The notes beneath the pieces were generated by a model. It saw only the letters and a program-made list of their open reading frames with translations, searched no databases and was not told the origin of the DNA. A stretch of 64,000 nt of DNA from Deltaproteobacteria bacterium (GTDB lineage: Bacteria > Desulfobacterota > Syntrophia > Syntrophales > JAFGHS01), in NCBI GenBank assembly GCA_016928025.1, contig JAFGLN010000065.1, positions 49,467 to 113,466 on the forward strand. Direction: 5' to 3'. This document shows positions 62,414 to 64,000 of this stretch, piece after piece. The position numbers and the translations under genes were made by a program. Positions within the stretch are counted from its first letter, which is position 1; the number at the start of each line of letters is the position of its first letter.

Positions 62414-63994
62414 ATGAACAAGAAGAGGATTTCTTTCCCAGCCATGGATCATTCCGAGAGCACTACAGAGGATAGCCAGTTGCTGGAAGTCCAGAAAATC
62501 TTCCCAAAAATATTTGAGTTAAGCAACAATGGTATTTTGGTTTTTGACCAGACCTTCAGGATTGAATTTACCAATATTCAGGCATCGGAGTTATCCGGTT
62601 TTCCCAAAGATGAATTGATCGGCAGGGATTTCAGGGATCTGATCTTTCCTGAGGACCGGGAAAAATTATCGAACCTCATTGCTGAAATGCATCTCCAGTC
62701 CGATGAGAATACGACGGTGAGTACCGCGTTTAAGCTCATTACCAAGTCCAAAGCCCCAAAGGACGTCGATATCTATCTGGTTTCCGCACCCCTTGAAGGA
62801 TCTTTTAAAATCTATGCGTACATGCGGGATTTGTCCGAACGAATCAGTATTGAAAACAAACTGAGAGAAGCCAATAGATTTTTAACCAATATTATCATCA
62901 GCTCCGTAGACGGCATCATTGCCGCTGACATCAAGGGGAATATCATTCTTTTTAACCAGGGAGCTGAACGGATGCTGGGATATTTAAGAGATGAGGTGAT
63001 CAATGGCGGCGTTCATATCACCAAGATATACACGCCCGGCCTGGCAAAAGAGCTCATGAGAAGGCTCAGAAGCCCGGATTATGGACCGATCGGTAAATTG
63101 AGCAGTACGGAGATCAGCGCGGTGACCAAACAAGGGGAAATCCTCCCGGCCAGCCTTTCAGCGGCGATCATATATGATGAAGCGGGACGGGAAATAGCGT
63201 CGGTTGGTATTTTTACCGATCTGCGCGAACGAATTCGGATGCAGAAAGAATTGGAGGATACGCATCTCAAACTCCTACATTCGGAAAAAATGGCTTCTTT
63301 GGGAAAACTGGCTGCCGGGGTCGCCCATGAAATTAACAATCCGTTAGGAGGAATTCTGCTTTATGCCAATTTGTTGTTTGAAGATATGCCCCCTGATCAT
63401 TCCCAATCGGCCAACGTGAAAAAAATTATCGATCAAACCTTGCGATGTAAGGACATCGTAAAAGAATTGCTTGATTTTGGACGCCAGGCTGAACATAACA
63501 TGGTTATGTGCGACACAAACCATATTCTGGAACAAAGCATCAGTCTCCTCAGCAAACAGTCCAGTTTTCATAACATACAGATTATCAAAGAATTCGATCC
63601 TCTTTTAATGCCGATTACCGCCGATCCGGGGCAGCTTAATCAGGTTTTCATCAATCTGATGACCAATGCTGCAGATGCCATGAATGGATTGGGAACCCTT
63701 ACAGTGCGCACCTACTCCCTCCCGGAGGAAAACAAGGTAGGAGTGGAATTCTCAGACACGGGATGTGGAATTCCGCCCGAAATCATACCCAGGATTTTTG
63801 ACCCTTTCTTTACCACCAAAGACATGGGAAAGGGAACCGGATTGGGACTTTCTACGGTTTACGGAATCATTGGGGAACACGGCGGAACCATTGATGTCCG
63901 TTCCGAGCCAAATGAGGGAACGACCTTTATCCTCCGATTACCGGTCCAGGCAACAGAAGCAGAGGGGGGATGGATGAACATCGGGAAGGATTAG
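62414..63994 (+). CDS. double-PAS histidine kinase
   Basis: 526 residues, complete just before the window edge. Two PAS domains (about 25-135 and 155-275; [22 protein letters not shown]), HisKA with [21 protein letters not shown] and an ATPase domain ([30 protein letters not shown]). The kinase core is very close to that of the membrane kinase at 48403. AGGAG precedes the ATG. Such kinases are often followed by an NtrC-type regulator, which would lie beyond this window. Confidence 0.9.
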   Translation: MNKKRISFPAMDHSESTTEDSQLLEVQKIFPKIFELSNNGILVFDQTFRIEFTNIQASELSGFPKDELIGRDFRDLIFPEDREKLSNLIAEMHLQSDENTTVSTAFKLITKSKAPKDVDIYLVSAPLEGSFKIYAYMRDLSERISIENKLREANRFLTNIIISSVDGIIAADIKGNIILFNQGAERMLGYLRDEVINGGVHITKIYTPGLAKELMRRLRSPDYGPIGKLSSTEISAVTKQGEILPASLSAAIIYDEAGREIASVGIFTDLRERIRMQKELEDTHLKLLHSEKMASLGKLAAGVAHEINNPLGGILLYANLLFEDMPPDHSQSANVKKIIDQTLRCKDIVKELLDFGRQAEHNMVMCDTNHILEQSISLLSKQSSFHNIQIIKEFDPLLMPITADPGQLNQVFINLMTNAADAMNGLGTLTVRTYSLPEENKVGVEFSDTGCGIPPEIIPRIFDPFFTTKDMGKGTGLGLSTVYGIIGEHGGTIDVRSEPNEGTTFILRLPVQATEAEGGWMNIGKD

Positions 63995-64000
63995 TCTTGA

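Overview
This window looks like a chromosomal piece of a strictly anaerobic deltaproteobacterium (Desulfobacterota), most like the syntrophic fatty-acid or aromatic-acid degraders related to Syntrophus and Smithella. That placement is inferred from gene content: an ETF with a membrane iron-sulfur ETF:menaquinone oxidoreductase, a large Hdr/Flx/Nfn electron-bifurcation cluster, a four-subunit 2-oxoacid:ferredoxin oxidoreductase, a selenocysteine formate dehydrogenase with NuoE/NuoF partners, siroheme-decarboxylase-type heme genes, and type IV pili. No rRNA, tRNA, CRISPR array, insertion sequence or phage gene was seen.

Layout. 1-6.4 kb: minor-pilin operon (FimT-like end, PilV, PilW, PilX, a small secreted protein, PilY1) converging on the prepilin peptidase PilD. 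6.5-9.9 kb: RmlC-like epimerase, RibD, a NusG/RfaH-like factor and a 3-hydroxyacyl-CoA dehydrogenase. 9.9-19.7 kb: a Ser/Thr signalling island (HDOD-kinase fusion, HDOD protein, GAF-cyclase, CHASE2-kinase, PP2C phosphatase, double FHA protein). 19.7-24.6 kb: an RNase Z-like hydrolase, KorDABC plus a tandem ACT protein, and a GGQ release-factor-like protein. 24.7-31 kb: atpB and atpE on the minus strand and atpZ and atpI on the plus strand, separated by heme (AhbA/B-like, HemL) and GDP-fucose (Gmd, Fcl) genes. 31-43.1 kb (minus strand): HdrA-type giant, MvhD, FrhB-like, HdrC, HdrB, FlxB, FlxA, NfnA, NfnB. 43.5-48 kb: EtfB, EtfA, EMO. 48.4-51.8 kb: a sensor kinase and an NtrC-type sigma-54 activator. 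51.9-64 kb: receivers and kinases interleaved with a small zinc-finger protein, NuoE, NuoF, selenoprotein FdhA and two rubrerythrin-like proteins, ending with two PAS kinases.

How the parts fit. Acyl-CoA dehydrogenase electrons probably enter through EtfAB and pass by EMO to menaquinone. The Hdr/Flx/Nfn cluster would balance NADH, NADPH, ferredoxin and thiols, and FdhA-NuoEF would link formate to NADH (and perhaps ferredoxin). The most striking observation is that the etfBA-EMO operon and the receiver/zinc-finger/FDH operon share a control layout: a good -24/-12 sigma-54 promoter with a GGGG-N7-CCCC dyad centred 71-73 bp upstream of the -24 GG, and an NtrC-type activator gene lies between the two operons. 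Both operons also carry the same small CX2CX21CX2C domain, once fused to the N-terminus of EtfB and once free-standing. This coupled Etf/formate regulon with its shared zinc-finger-like domain is the best candidate here for an undescribed system.
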